Shown one piece after another: positions 30,675 to 41,231 of a stretch of 64,000 nucleotides of DNA. Position numbers and translations under genes: made by a program. The stretch comes from Schistocerca nitens. Taxonomy: Eukaryota; Arthropoda; Insecta; Orthoptera; Acrididae. Where the stretch lies: assembly GCF_023898315.1 (NCBI RefSeq), contig NC_064614.1, positions 1,049,978,432 to 1,050,042,431 of the forward strand. Reading direction: 5' to 3'. The notes beneath the pieces were generated by a model. That model worked only from the letters and a program-made list of their open reading frames with translations, was not told the origin of the DNA and searched no databases. Each line of letters starts with the position of its first letter. The stretch's first letter is position 1.

Positions 30675-31318
30675 CGCATTCATCTACATCTACATCTACA
30701 TATACGTCGCTATACATTCTCCGCAAGCCACCTGTTATATGAGGCAAGGGTAGTACCACTGCTTCGCTGTTCCACTCGCAAACAGATAGAAGGAAAAACG
30801 ACTATATACATGCCTTCGTACGAGACCTATTCTCCCTACTCTTATTTGCTTCGTCCTTTCACGAAACGTACGTTGACGGCAGTTGTAACAACATTCTGCA
30901 GTCAGCCTTAAATGCCGATTTTCTAAATTTTCTCTAGTACTCCTCGGAAGAACGTCGCTTACCCCGCAGTGATTCCTGTTTGAGTTCCCGAAGAATTTCT
31001 TAATAGCCGCATGTTATTCTAACCTAGTAATACGCGATCTCCTCTACAAGCCAGCCACACATTCCTAAATTTCACCCAGTAAACCGAAGTGAACTATTCG
31101 CCGTCCTTACTATAATTCTTAATTGTTACATGCTCATTCCATTTCATACTGCTTTGCATCGTTACCTCTAGATGTTTAACAGACGTGACTGTGTCAAGCA
31201 GCACACTACTAATCTTGAATTCGAACATTACGAATTTGTTTTTCTTACTCATCTGAATTAACTTACATTTTTCGACATTTAGAGCTAGCTGTCATCCATC
31301 ACACCAATTGGACATTTT
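30675..31318 (-). pseudogene. LINE reverse transcriptase C-terminal region, split by the RTE insertion
   Basis: The minus strand reads WQLALNVEKCKLIQMSKKNK, VLLDTVTSVKHLEVTMQ and SSMKWNEHV, the thumb region after the catalytic box in jockey/CR1-like LINEs, and ends near 30680 with (CATCTA)n. It resembles the LINE at 403-1476, including the same 3' simple-repeat tail. The sequence 34630-34655 (TTGTGTCCTCCTACAGCCAC) continues it beyond the RTE insertion, where it ends. Several stops are present. Confidence 0.68.
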
Positions 31319-31330
31319 ATCTAAGTCATC

Positions 31331-34300
31331 CCCCCCCCCCCCCCCCCCCATGAACCATGAACCTTGTCGTTGGTGGGGAGGCTTGCGTGCCTCAGCGATA
31401 CATATAGCCGTACCGTAGATGCAATCAGAACGGAGGGGTATCTGTTGAGAGGCCAGACAAACGTGTGGTTCCTGAAGAGGGGCAGCAGCCTTTTCAGTAA
31501 TTGCAAGGGCAACAGTCTGGATGATTGACTGATCTGGCCTTGTAATACTAACCAAATCGGCCTTGCTGTGCTGGTACTGCGAACGGCTGAAAGCAAGGGG
31601 AAACTACGGCCGTAATTTTTCCCGAGGGCACGCAGCTTTACTCTATGGTTAAATGATGATGGCGTCCTCTTGGGTAAAATATTCCGGAGGTAAAATAGTC
31701 CCCCATTCGGATCTCCGGGCGGGGACTACTAAGAGGATGTCATTATCAGGAGAAAGAAAACTGGCGTTCTACGGATCGGAGTTTGGAATGTCAGATCCCT
31801 TAATCGGGCTGGTAGGTTAGAAAATTTAAAAAGGGAAATGGATAGGTTAAAGTTAGATATAGTGGGAATTAGTGAAGTTCGGTGGTAGGAGGAACAAGAC
31901 TTCTGGTCAGGTGACTACAGGGTTATAAACACAAAATCAAGTAGGGGTAATGCAGGAGTAGGTTTAATAATGAATAGGAAAATAGGAATGCGGGTAAGCT
32001 ACTACACACAGCATAGTGAACGCATTATTGTGGCAAAGATAGATACGAAGCCCACGCCTACTACAGTAGTACAAGTTTATATGCCAACTAGCTCTGCAGA
32101 TGACGAAGAAATTAAAGAAATGTATGATGAAATAAAAGAAATTATTCAGATAGTGAAGGGTGACGAAAATTTAATAGTCATGGGTGACTGGAATTCGGTA
32201 GTAGGAAAAGGGAGAGAGGGAAACGTAGTAGGTGAATATGGATTGGGGCTAAGAAATGAAAGAGGAAGCCGTCTGGTAGAATTTTGCACAGAGCATAAGT
32301 TAATCATAGCTAACACTTAGTTCAAGAATCATAAAAGAAGGTTGTATACATGGAGGAATCCTGGAGATACTAAAAGGTATCAGATAGATTGTATAATGGT
32401 AAGACAGAGATTTAGGAACCAGGTTTTAAATTGTAGGACATTTCCAGGGGCAGATGTGGACTCTGACCACAATCTATTGGTTATGAACTGTAGATTAAAA
32501 CTGAAGAAACTGCAAAAAGGTGGGAATTTAAGGAGATGGGACCTGGATAAACTGACTACACCAGAGGTTGTACAGAGTTTCAGGGAGAGCATAAGGGAAC
32601 AATTGACAGGAATGGAGGAAAGAAATACAGAAGAAGAAGAATTGGTAGCTCTGTGGGATGAAGTAGAGAAGGCAGCAGAGGATCAAGTAGGTAAAAAGAC
32701 GAGGGCTAGTAGAAATCCTTGGGTAACAAGATAAATTGAATTTAATTGATGAAAGGAGAAAATATAAAAATGCGGTAAATGAAGCAGGCAAAAAGGAATA
32801 CAAACGTCTCAAAAATGAGATCGACAGGAAGTGCAAAATTGCTAAGCAGGGATGGCTAGAGGACAAATGTAAGGATGTAGAGGCTTATCTCACGAGGGGT
32901 AAGGTAGATACTGCCTACAGGAAAATTAAAGAGACCCTTGGAGATAAGAGAACCACTTGCATGAACATCAAGAGCTCAGGTGGAAACCCAGTTCTAAGCA
33001 AAGAAGGGAAAGCAGAAAGGTGGAAGGAGTATATAGAGGGTCTATACAAGGGCGATGTACTTGAGGACAATATTATGGAAATGGAGGAGGATGTAGATGA
33101 AGATGAAATGGGAGATACGATACTGCGTGAAGAGTTTGACAGAGCACTGAAAGACCTGAGTCGAAACAAGGCCCCGGGAGTAGACAACATTCCATTGAAA
33201 CTACTGACGGCCCTGGGAGAGCCAGTCCTGACAAAACTCTACCATCTGGTGAGCAAGATGTATGAAACAGGTGAAATACCCTCAGACTTCAAGAAGAATA
33301 TAATAATTCCAATCCCAACGAAAGAAGGTGTCGACAGATGTGAAAATTACCGAACTATCAGTTTAATAAGCCACAGCTGCAAAATACTAACACGAATTCT
33401 TTACAGACGAATGGAAAAACTAGTAGAAGCCAACCTCGGGGAAGATCAGTTTGGATTCCGTAGAAACACGGAACACGTGAGGCAATACTGACCTTACGAC
33501 TTATCTTAGAAGAAAGATTAAGGAAAGACAAACCTACGTTTCTAGCATTTGTAGACTTAGAGAAAGCTTTTGACAATGTTGACTGGAATACTCTCTTTCA
33601 AATTCTAAAGGTGGCAGGGGTAAAATACAGGGAGCGAAAGGCTATTTATAATTTGTACAGAAACCAGATGGCAGTTATAAGAGTCGAGGGACATGAAAGG
33701 GAAGCAGTGGTTGGGAAGGGAGTGTGACAGGGTTGTAGCCTCTCCCCGATGTTGTTCAATCTGTATATTGAGCAAGCAGTGAAGGAAACAAAAGAAAAAT
33801 TCGGAGTAGGTATTAAAATCCATGGAGAAGAAATAAAAACTTTGAGGTTTGCCGATGACATTGTAATTCTGTCAGAGACAGCAAAGGACTTGGAAGAGCA
33901 GTTGAATGGAATGGACAGTGGCTTGAAAGGAGGATATAAGATGAACATCAACAAAAGCAAAACAAGGATAATGGAATGTAGTCGAATTAAGTCGGCGATT
34001 CTGAGGGAATTAGATTAGGAAATGAGATACTTAAAGCAGTAAAGGAGTTTTGCTATTTGGGGAGCAAAATAACTGATGATGGTCGAAGTAGAGAGGATAT
34101 AAAATGTAGACTGGCAATGGCAAGGAAAGCGTTTCTGAAGAAGAGAAATTTGTTAACATCGAGTATAGATTTAAGTCATTTTTGAAAGTTTTTGTATGGA
34201 GTGTAGCCATGTATGGAAGTGAAACGTGGACGATAAATAGTTTGGACAAGAAGAGAATAGAAGCTTTTGAAATGTGGTGCTACAGAAGAATGCTGAAGAT

Positions 34301-34617
34301 TAGATGGGTAGATCACATAACTAATGAGGAAGTATTGAATAGGATTGGTGAGAAGAGAAGTTCGTGGCACAATTTGACTAGAAGAAGGGATCGGTTGGTA
34401 GGACATGTTCTGAGGCATCAAGGGATCACCAATTTAGTATTGGAGGGCAGCGTGGAGGGTATAAATCGTAGAGGGAGACCAAGAGATGAATACACTAAGC
34501 AGATTCAGAAGGATGTAGGTTGCAGTAGGTACTGGGAGATGAAGAAGCTTGCACGGGATAGAGTAGCATGGAGAGCTGCATCAAACCAGTCTCAGGACTG
34601 AAGACCACAACAACAAC
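31331..34617 (+). mobile_element. RTE-type LINE, apparently full length, with 12-bp target duplication
   Basis: ATCTAAGTCATC is found at 31319-31330 and 34618-34629. The element starts with a run of about 19 C, then ATGAACCATGAACCTTG and a long 5' region with CGTTGGTGGGGAGGCTTGCG. It ends AGTCTCAGGACTGAAGACC and a (CAA)n tail instead of poly-A. The perfect duplication and full length point to a fairly recent insertion, although the coding region already has stops. Shorter copies of its 3' end are at 23652-24117 and 20725-20960. Confidence 0.92.
31755..34601 (+). pseudogene. RTE-type polyprotein: AP endonuclease plus reverse transcriptase, multiple stops
   Basis: The endonuclease part shows GVWNVRSLNRAG, ISEVRW, GDWNSVVGKG, YQIDCIMV and DSDHNLLV, the catalytic loops of an apurinic-type nuclease. 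The reverse transcriptase part follows: NKAPGVDNIPLKLL, ENYRTISLISHSCKI, AFVDLEKAFDNVDW, QGCSLSPMLFNLYIE and the catalytic RFADDIVILSE near 33845-33875, with both aspartates intact. The C terminus has YGSETWTI and GRPRDEYTKQIQKDVG. Stops occur near 31887, 32319 and 33725, and frames change near 32735, 33490, 34015 and 34180, so it cannot make the enzyme. The protein would nick DNA and copy its own RNA into the site. Confidence 0.9.
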
Positions 34618-34659
34618 ATCTAAGTCATCTTGTGTCCTCCTACAGCCACGTAACGAAAC

Positions 34660-35345
34660 TCAGCTTGCCCTTTCTTCAGACGATATATAGCGAACTGTGG
34701 CTGAAGGACAACAGGTGGGTTCGCGCGAGTGATGCTGTCTAAAACCGTGCTGACTTTTAGACAGAAGCTTTGCAAAAGCAGCTTGATTCATCTTGCTTTT
34801 TCTTAGACCCAGGTCATCTTTTCGTCTTTCACTGTACCTAATAAGGCTTGTATTTTGCCTGCCGGGCGGCAAATTTTCGTTGTGTAGTGCTTTTGCAGTA
34901 GTGTTCCAACTTTTGACGATACATTGCCAGTAAACGATATGAAAATGGTTTGCTTGTAGTCTTCTTCCGCTTTTTCGTCCTGCCTGCCGGTCTTGGGGCT
35001 CTTCCCCCACATGGCCGTCTGACTCTGTTTGCTGCTGTACCCACTCTCGTGGAAAACGGATTCCACGTGCCGCAGCTCTGGTGTCAGACTTCGTTCGTCT
35101 GAAATTATGCCCTGTGTGCCAGAGACTTGAGCACGCTTTTTTCTTCTGACAGTAATGGTGACAGCTGGAGGAATGGTAAAATCAATGTTTTCGCGCATAG
35201 AATTCAGACGTTCTAAGAATTTCTGCCGTTTTTCGGGTGCGTGTGGCCAGATGACAAAATGTCGTCGATATACCTAAAAAAAAACATTTTATTTCAGACG
35301 TTTCCAGTGCTCTTTTCTCGAGGTACTCTATGAATAAATTTGCTA
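34660..35345 (-). pseudogene. Penelope-like element, reverse transcriptase C-terminal part
   Basis: The minus strand reads VVANLFIEYLEKRALETSEI, then RYIDDILSSGHTHPK, containing the Y-x-D-D catalytic motif. It continues with RSLTPELRHVESVFHESGYS and CRPAGKIQALLGTVKDE, the segment that links the polymerase to the GIY-YIG domain in PLEs. The nuclease is missing: the sequence ends near 34660 beside the LINE relic. Frames change after the YIDD box and again after TVKDE. It is a dead copy and is the most complete PLE polymerase in the window. Confidence 0.65.
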
Positions 35346-35529
35346 CAACTCCATTTCAGTTTCGTAAAAGTATTAGGTACTCGACTCCTGTCATTCTCTT
35401 ATCCATTTCTTTTTCTGTAATTTTTAGCTTTATATAAGGGAAAGACAAATGAAAATAACAAAGATAAAAAAGAAAATAAACTCTTTATTACTTAAAATAT
35501 AATATCGTATCTGTAAATAAATTTGTAAA
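35346..35529. other. Unassigned AT-rich spacer
   Basis: Nothing recognised. Confidence 0.35.
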
Positions 35530-35660
35530 ACAATGAGAACATTTTTTCCATATCTTGATGGAAAAATGTTTGTGCTTGTCAACGGAACCATGATTATATC
35601 TCGGCGTTCACATCTTCGTAAGAAGTAAATCGATGGCGACGAATGTCTTTCTTCAGGGCT
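35530..35660 (-). pseudogene. Mariner-like transposase C-terminal fragment, inverted arm
   Basis: The minus strand reads FHIPGALKKDIRRHRFTSYE, then SWFR-QAQTFFHQDMEKM. This is the same C-terminal end that appears on the plus strand at 36040-36130 and 37566-37640, so the element is palindromic at its ends, like the one at the window start. Confidence 0.55.
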
Positions 35661-35699
35661 CCAGGAATGTGGAAAATGTATGGGGACAGATTAGGATGG

Positions 35700-36139
35700 G
35701 TACGGGCTCCCCATCGAAACTTTTGCAACTTATTGGAATCAACTGGCACGCCACCTCCGGGAAAGTCTCAATGACATTTTTCTGTACCTGCAAGGGCCTG
35801 TTGCTCATTGACTTACTGGAACACGGTGCCACAATTAACTCACAGTGATCCATGGACACTTTGAAATAACGACTCAAGTCCAAACGCCCAAAAATGTTGA
35901 TGGAAGACATCGTTCTGTTGCTATATAATGCACGCGCACATGTTGCCAAGATTGTTTTAGCAACGCTGCAGAGATGTTGCTGGGAAGCGCTTACACACGC
36001 CCCATACATTCTCCATCTCTCCCCATGCGACTTCAATGTTTTTGCAGCCCTGAAGAAAGACATTAGTGGCCGTCGATTTGCCCCGCACGAAGAGTTCTAC
36101 ACTTGAGTACAATCATGGTTCCGTAAGCAGCCGCAAACA
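35700..36139 (+). pseudogene. Mariner-like transposase relic, split by Tc1-like copy B
   Basis: The plus strand shows ATSGKVSMTFFCTCKGLLLI and DLLEHGATINSQ, the block after the first catalytic Asp of mariner. Next is LLLYNARAHVAKIVLATL, where the second catalytic Asp is replaced by Tyr (DNARPH expected). HLSPCDFNVFAALKKDISG follows, with the third Asp present. Stops occur after INSQ and TLK. After VQSWFRKQPQT the frame runs into the Tc1-like insertion and resumes at 37566. Confidence 0.7.
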
Positions 36140-36141
36140 TA

Positions 36142-37563
36142 CACTCCTGGAAATGGAAAAAAGAACACATTGACACCGGTGTGTCAGACCCACCATACTT
36201 GCTCCGGACACTGCGAGAGGGCTGTACAAGCAATGATCACACGCACGGCACAGCGGACACACCAGAAACCGCGGTGTTGGCCGTCGAATGGCGCTAGCTG
36301 CGCAGCATTTGTGCACCGCCGCCGTCAGTGTCAGCCAGTTTGCCGTGGCATACGGAGCTCCATCGCAGTCTTTAACACTGGTAGCATGCCGCGACAGCGT
36401 GGCCGTGAACCGTATGTGCAGTTGACGGACTTTGAGCGAGGGCGTATAGTGGGCATGCGGGAGGCCGGGTGGACGTACCGCCGAATTGCTCAACACGTGG
36501 GGCGTGAGGTCTCCACAGTACATCGATGTTGTCGCCAGTGGTCGGCGGAAGGTGCACGTGCCCGTCGACCTGGGACCGGACCGCAGCGACGCACGGATGC
36601 ACGCCAAGACCGTAGGATCCTACGCAGTGCCGTAGGGGACCGCACCGCCACTTCCCAGCAAATTAGGGACACTGTTGCTCCTGGGGTATCGGCGAGGACC
36701 ATTCGCAACCGTCTCCATGAAGCTGGGCTACGGTCCCGCACACCGTTAGGCCGTCTTCCGCTCACGCCCCAACATCGTGCAGCCCGCCTCCAGTGGTGTC
36801 GCGACAGGCGTGAATGGAGGGACGAATGGAGACGTGTCGTCTTCAGCGATGAGAGTCGCTTCTGCCTTGGTGCCAATGATGGTCGTATGCGTGTTTGGCG
36901 CCGTGCAGGTGAGCGTCACAATCAGGAATGCATACGACCGAGGCACACAGGGCCAACACCCGGCATCATGGTGTGGGGAGCGATCTCCTACACTGGCCGT
37001 ACACCACTGGTGATCGTCGAGGGGACACTGAATAGTGCACGGTACATCCAAACCGTCATCGAACCCATCGTTCTACCATTCCTAGACCGGCAAGGGAACT
37101 TGCTGTTCCAACAGGACAATGCACGTCCGCATGTATCCCGTGCCACCCAACGTGCTCTAGAAGGTGTAAGTCAACTACCCTGGCCAGCAAGATCTCCGGA
37201 TCTGTCCCCCATTGAGCATGTTTGGGACTGGATGAAGCGTCGTCTCACGCGGTCTGCACGTCCAGCACGAACGCTGGTCCAACTGAGGCGCCAGGTGGAA
37301 ATGGCATGGCAAGCCGTTCCACAGGACTACATCCAGCATCTCTACGATCGTCTCCATGGGAGAATAGCAGCCTGCATTGCTGCGAAAGGTGGATATACAC
37401 TGTACTAGTGCCGACATTGTGCATGCTCTGTTGCCTGTGTCTATGTGCCTGTGGTTCTGTCAGTGTGATCATGTGATGTATCTGACCCCAGGAATGTGTC
37501 AATAAAGTTTCCCCTTCCTGGGACAATGAATTCACGGTGTTCTTATTTCAGTTTCCAGGAGTG
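36142..37563 (+). mobile_element. Tc1-like transposon, 1422 bp, copy B (intact reading frame)
   Basis: TA flanks both ends (36140-36141 and 37564-37565). The 27-bp terminal inverted repeats differ at three positions, and both outermost ends are CACTCCTGGAAA. An AATAAA lies at 37501-37506, just before the right repeat. It inserted in a mariner relic whose transposase continues on both sides. Equal length with copies A and C and few differences suggest very recent movement of this family. Confidence 0.95.
36386..37408 (+). CDS. Tc1-like transposase, 340 aa, DD32E spacing (copy B)
   Basis: Starting at MPRQRGREPYVQLTDFERGR, this frame has a helix-turn-helix region (about residues 12-50, with YRRIAQHVGREVSTVHRCC). 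An arginine-rich linker RARRPGTGPQRRT (58-70) resembles a GRPR/AT-hook and may act in nuclear entry. A second helix-turn-helix-like part lies at 75-112. The catalytic domain has D155 in FSDESRF, D244 in QQDNARPH and E277 in SPIEHVWD. There are 32 residues between D244 and E277, two fewer than in typical Tc1. The frame is open upstream to an in-frame ATG at 36233, giving a possible 391-aa form, but 340 aa fits the family. This enzyme would cut and paste the element at TA sites. It has no stop and no missing catalytic residue, so it is the best active candidate here. Confidence 0.93.
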   Translation: MPRQRGREPYVQLTDFERGRIVGMREAGWTYRRIAQHVGREVSTVHRCCRQWSAEGARARRPGTGPQRRTDARQDRRILRSAVGDRTATSQQIRDTVAPGVSARTIRNRLHEAGLRSRTPLGRLPLTPQHRAARLQWCRDRREWRDEWRRVVFSDESRFCLGANDGRMRVWRRAGERHNQECIRPRHTGPTPGIMVWGAISYTGRTPLVIVEGTLNSARYIQTVIEPIVLPFLDRQGNLLFQQDNARPHVSRATQRALEGVSQLPWPARSPDLSPIEHVWDWMKRRLTRSARPARTLVQLRRQVEMAWQAVPQDYIQHLYDRLHGRIAACIAAKGGYTLY

Positions 37564-37565
37564 TA

Positions 37566-37640
37566 TTTCTATGTTGACACCGCCCACCTTGTCTCACAGT
37601 GGGATAAAATCTATTAAAAGTTATGGTGATTACTTTTAAA
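37566..37640 (+). pseudogene. Mariner-like transposase C-terminal end, after the Tc1-like insertion
   Basis: The plus strand reads FYVDTAHLVSQWDKIY, the final helix of mariner transposases, continuing from 36139. Its nucleotide word CTTGTCTCACAGTGGGATAA appears in reverse at the start of the window. Confidence 0.6.
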
Positions 37641-37982
37641 ATAATGAACAGTTTACTCACTTTTTCTTCAGCTCCCTCATTTTCATTTGAGTGGTCGTCA
37701 TACATTACGCATGTTTCCATTTCAAATTGGCCAATCCTCAATTTTTGAATTGTTTGCGCATTTAACATCCATGTATCACTTCCATAAGATAAAAATGACT
37801 ACATTGTTTCTATAGTTTCAGTTTGAGACACATTGGGATTTCTGAATAAAGCATTCAGATTCCCAGTTTTGCTTTCCAGATTATTTATTTACTTGTCAGT
37901 TCGTTTCCTGTTTTGAATTTTCCTAAGGTTTTTGTAAAGCCATAAATCAATGCTATTTTCCTATCGACGTTCTGATTTACAT
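37641..37982 (-). pseudogene. LINE reverse transcriptase C-terminal relic, part 1
   Basis: The minus strand reads MLNAQTIQKLRIGQFEMETC, preceded by a YGSDTW-like segment (SYGSDTWM). In RTE-type LINEs, YGSETWT-L is followed by such a helix. It is separated from part 2 (39354-39600) by a Tc1-like transposon. Confidence 0.5.
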
Positions 37983-38089
37983 TACACTATGTGATCAAAA
38001 GTATCCGCACACCCCCAAAAACATTCGTTTTTCATATTAGGTGCATTGTGCTGTCACCTACAGCCAGGTACTCCATATCAGCGACCTTA

Positions 38090-39270
38090 TTGGTCATAAG
38101 ACACCGTGAGAGAGCAGAATGGGGCGCTTCGCGGGACTTAATCTTTGAAAGTTGTCAGATGATTGGGTGTCACTTGTTTCATACGTCTATACGCGAGATT
38201 TCCACACTACTAGACACCCATAGGTCCACTGTTTCCGATGTGATAGTGAAGTGGAAACGTGAAGGGACACGTACAGCACAAAAGCGTACAGGTCGAGCTC
38301 GTCTGTTGACTGACAGAGACCACCAACATTTGCAGAGGGTCCTAATGTATAATAGGCAGATATCTATCCAACCACACAGCAATTCCACACAGCATCCGGA
38401 TCGACCGCAAGTACTAGACAGTTAGGCAGGAGGTGAGAAACCTTGGATTTCATGGTCGAGGGGCTGCTCATAAGCCACACATCACGCCGGTAAATGCCAA
38501 ACGACGCCTCGCTTGGTGTAAGGAGCGTAAACATTGGACGATTCAACAGCGGAAACGTTGCGTGGAGTGACGAATCACGGTACACAATGTGGCGATCCGA
38601 TGGCAGGGTGTGGGTATGTCGAATGCCCGATGAACGTCATCTACCAGCGTGTGTAGTGGCTCAAATGGCTCTGAGCACTATGGGACTTAACATCTGTGGT
38701 CATCAGTCCCCGAGAACTTAGAACTACTTAAACCTAACTAACCTAAGGACATCACACACATCCATGCCCGAGGCAGGGTTCGAACCTGCGACCGCAGCAG
38801 TGTGTAGTGCCAATAATAAAATTAGGAGGCGGTGGTCGTGTTATCCCCGAAGAGGGCTTCCACCCATTGTTGTTTTCCGTGGTACTATCATAGCACAGGC
38901 CTAACTTGATGTTTTAAACACCATCAAGCTTGCCACTGTTGAAGACCAATTCGGGGATGGCGATTGCATCTTTCAACACCTGTTCATAATACACGGCCTG
39001 TGGCACAGTGGTTACACGACAATAACGTCCCTGTAATGGACTGGCATGCACAGAGTCCTGACCTGAATCCTATAGAACATCTTTGTGATGTTCTGGATTG
39101 CCGACTTCGGGCCAGACCTAACTGATCGACATCGATTCCTCTCCTCAGTGCAGCACTCCCTGTAGAATGGGCTGCCATTCCCCAAGAAACCTTCCAGCAC
39201 CTAACTGAACGTATGCCTGCGAGAGTGGAAGCTGTCACCAAGGCGAAGGGCGGGCCAACATCATACTGAA
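38090..39270 (+). pseudogene. Tc1-like transposase with stops and a SINE insertion
   Basis: The N-terminal part gives REISTLLDTHRSTVSDVIVK and WKREGTRTAQKRTGRARLLT, a helix-turn-helix plus GRPR-type linker. Next are RRLAWCKERKHWT and SDESRYTMWRSDGRVWVCR, the first catalytic block with its Asp kept. The SINE splits the frame here. Beyond it, GHRPNLMF and a DWPARSPDLNPIEHLCDVL-like segment (read as MHRVLT-NPIEHLCDVLDCRL across frames, 39045-39110) hold the third catalytic Glu. The end has NLPAPN-TYACESGSCHQGEG in a shifted frame. It is inactive. Confidence 0.72.
38659..38799 (-). mobile_element. tRNA-derived SINE (type A), 5'-truncated, with 10-bp target duplication
   Basis: The minus strand retains box B (GGTTCGAACCC) and the whole body to AGAGCCATTTGAGCC, but the A box is missing. 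GTGTGTAGTG occurs at 38649-38658 and 38800-38809, so the truncation happened during insertion and not afterwards. Confidence 0.9.
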
Positions 39271-39353
39271 TTCCAGCATTACCGATGGAGGGCGCCACGA
39301 GCTTGTATGTCATTTTCAGCCAGGTGTCCGGATACTTTTGATCACGTAGTGTA

Positions 39354-39600
39354 TTTTGGTCTTACTGTTATTAATCTTCAGGCCTGCTGTTATACTTGCT
39401 CTGTTCAGCTCCTCCGTCCTTTGCTAATGTCTTCTAAAGTCAACACAACAATTTCGTCTGCAAATCAAAGATGGTTCGGACAAGACCAGTTTATGATCAT
39501 TACTTTTCCATCCCGTTTGTTGATTGGAAACCTCTTATTTTTAAGAAACTTGTATACAGTTTTACTTAATAATCTCACGTCCGGAAAGGTAAATTCATGA
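39354..39600 (-). pseudogene. LINE reverse transcriptase relic, part 2
   Basis: The minus strand reads FADEIVVLTLEDISKGRRS, the catalytic box with FADE where FADD is expected, followed by LKINNSKTK, a conserved segment after it. Together with 37641-37982 this is one LINE interrupted by the Tc1-like element. Confidence 0.55.
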
Positions 39601-40257
39601 ATTTCGTTTTGAAAATAAAATGCTGTTTATGAAAAACTGATGTTGAGTGGGTGGTCTATCGCTCCTTATAGTTTGTCGCTGGTTTATGGTAACACTTTGG
39701 ACATCAGTCATATTCATGAATTCTACGATTTGTAAAACATTTGGAGCCATGATGGAAGCTTGAAGGCGATGCGAGAAAACAGCGCAGTCAAAGAATTTTA
39801 ACTCAGTGTAATTAAAGAGAGAAGACATGTAAATAGCTTTAACATCGTCCGGTGAAAGTCAGGTTTATGCCTACAAAGCGCTTTAAAGGGTCATTAAACG
39901 TCGTTTATGTCTACCAGCCGTAAACTGTATACTACAGTGTTTAGATGTTTTAGCGCGAAATTACGGCCCTTAATCCAACTACAGTGCTGAGAGTGTGGAG
40001 AAGGTGAGGATCAAAGAGAAACAAACGAGCCATGAACTTGGGAGCGTACCCAGTAATGAGATATCAACACGGGATGACGTGTGCGACTAATACACAATCA
40101 CGCCTTTAACGTACAACGGAAGTTCGTCTCTAGGTTTGATACGTAGCTCACTGTCATGGGTATGCCATTGTCTTTTGTTTATCTTATAACTAAGGCCAAT
40201 TGCACCATATTTCCTTTAAAAAGATCACCGGTTATTTCCTTCCCATCTTTTACGGAC
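39601..40257. other. Unassigned spacer
   Basis: A 77-codon minus frame (39595-39828) has no recognised domain. The first half of the next SINE's target duplication is at 40249-40257. Confidence 0.35.
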
Positions 40258-40448
40258 GCCGGCCGCTGTGGCCGAGCGGTTGTAGGCGCTTCAGTCCGGA
40301 ACCATGCGACTGCTACGGTCGCAGGTTCGAATCCTGCCTTTGGCATGGATGTGTGTGATGCCCTTAGGTTAGGCTTAAGTAGTTCTAAGTCTAGGGAACT
40401 GATGACCTCAGATGTTAAGTCCCATAGTGCTTGAAGCCATTTTGAACC
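40258..40448 (+). mobile_element. tRNA-derived SINE (type A)
   Basis: It begins GCCGGCCGCTGTGGCCGAGC and has box B GGTTCGAATCC and the end GTCCCATAGTGCTTGAAGCC. TTTACGGAC (40249-40257) and TTTACGAAC (40449-40457) form an imperfect 9-bp duplication. Confidence 0.85.
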
Positions 40449-40457
40449 TTTACGAAC

Positions 40458-41231
40458 TTCAGAATGTGCTCTACCTACAACGATGTTAGTTACGTTTTAA
40501 GGAGTTTTATGTAAAGACGATAATTTTTTTCTTTGTGTTCGACAACATTGGCTACCGCAGGAGTTTTAAACAGTTATCTGAGAAATACAGTGTATCTATA
40601 TTCTTTGGGCTGACGCGAAGACTGCTGACTTTCCAGATTCAAGAAGTCATTGCCTTTCTGAAGTCAAAAAGAATATATTCAGTGTTTAAATTATCTCTAA
40701 GAAACCACTCTAAGAGAGATCTTACGTGTATTGCAAACTGTCGAATACAACCCATAAATACTCCATCAAATCCTCATTTTCAATATTTTCCTCATGATAA
40801 ATTTGATGGCAAACCAAATATTCCTATGGTTACAAATGAAAAGCCAGTACAGGCCTAGACCCGTCAACTGACATCAAATTCAGTTTTACAATGGTGACAG
40901 GCTATGACTGCTGTAGATCTTCTACACTGCATGATTCAGCATCATGTCAAACAAATTCTATGTATGACGCAATGTCGCACCTTTCAAAATCGTGAAAAAT
41001 TTAAGCTGCCTGAGTGGGCAGGTACTCCCAACAACGATAAGTCATGGATAACCTAGGGATTGTCGTCGTCGTCTTCGTTGTTGTTGTTGTTGTTGTTGTC
41101 TATGCGGACCGTTGTCCTCGACGTATAGGTTTCAGAGTGTCGCAACGACAGTTAGAGTGGAGAAATGAAATACCTTAATATATGATCCAGTAAAATACAA
41201 ATATATATGAAATTGTTTTCCAGATACAGTA
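40458..41231. other. Unassigned region with a (GTT/GTC)n microsatellite at 41064-41099
   Basis: The plus-strand frame 40535-40858 (107 codons) has no recognised domain, no context and a basic, leucine-rich composition, so I do not call a gene. The microsatellite is GTC and GTT triplets. Confidence 0.4.

Larger units (their letters stand above)
37985..39351 (+). mobile_element. Tc1-like transposon (third family) containing a SINE
   Basis: The terminal inverted repeats are 29 bp with two mismatches, starting CACTATGTGATCAAAAGTAT on the left. TA is duplicated at 37983-37984 and 39352-39353. Without the SINE it would be about 1.2 kb. It sits in a LINE relic on the opposite strand. Confidence 0.92.

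Noticed and set aside
36490..36876. Antisense open frames of 128-143 codons in all three 1422-bp Tc1-like copies
   Set aside because: They mirror the GC-rich transposase codons in the opposite strand, have no domain, and are conserved only because the copies are nearly identical.
40535..40858. 107-codon frame as a host exon
   Set aside because: No domain, no splice-site context I can trust, AT-rich composition, and length within chance for this window size.
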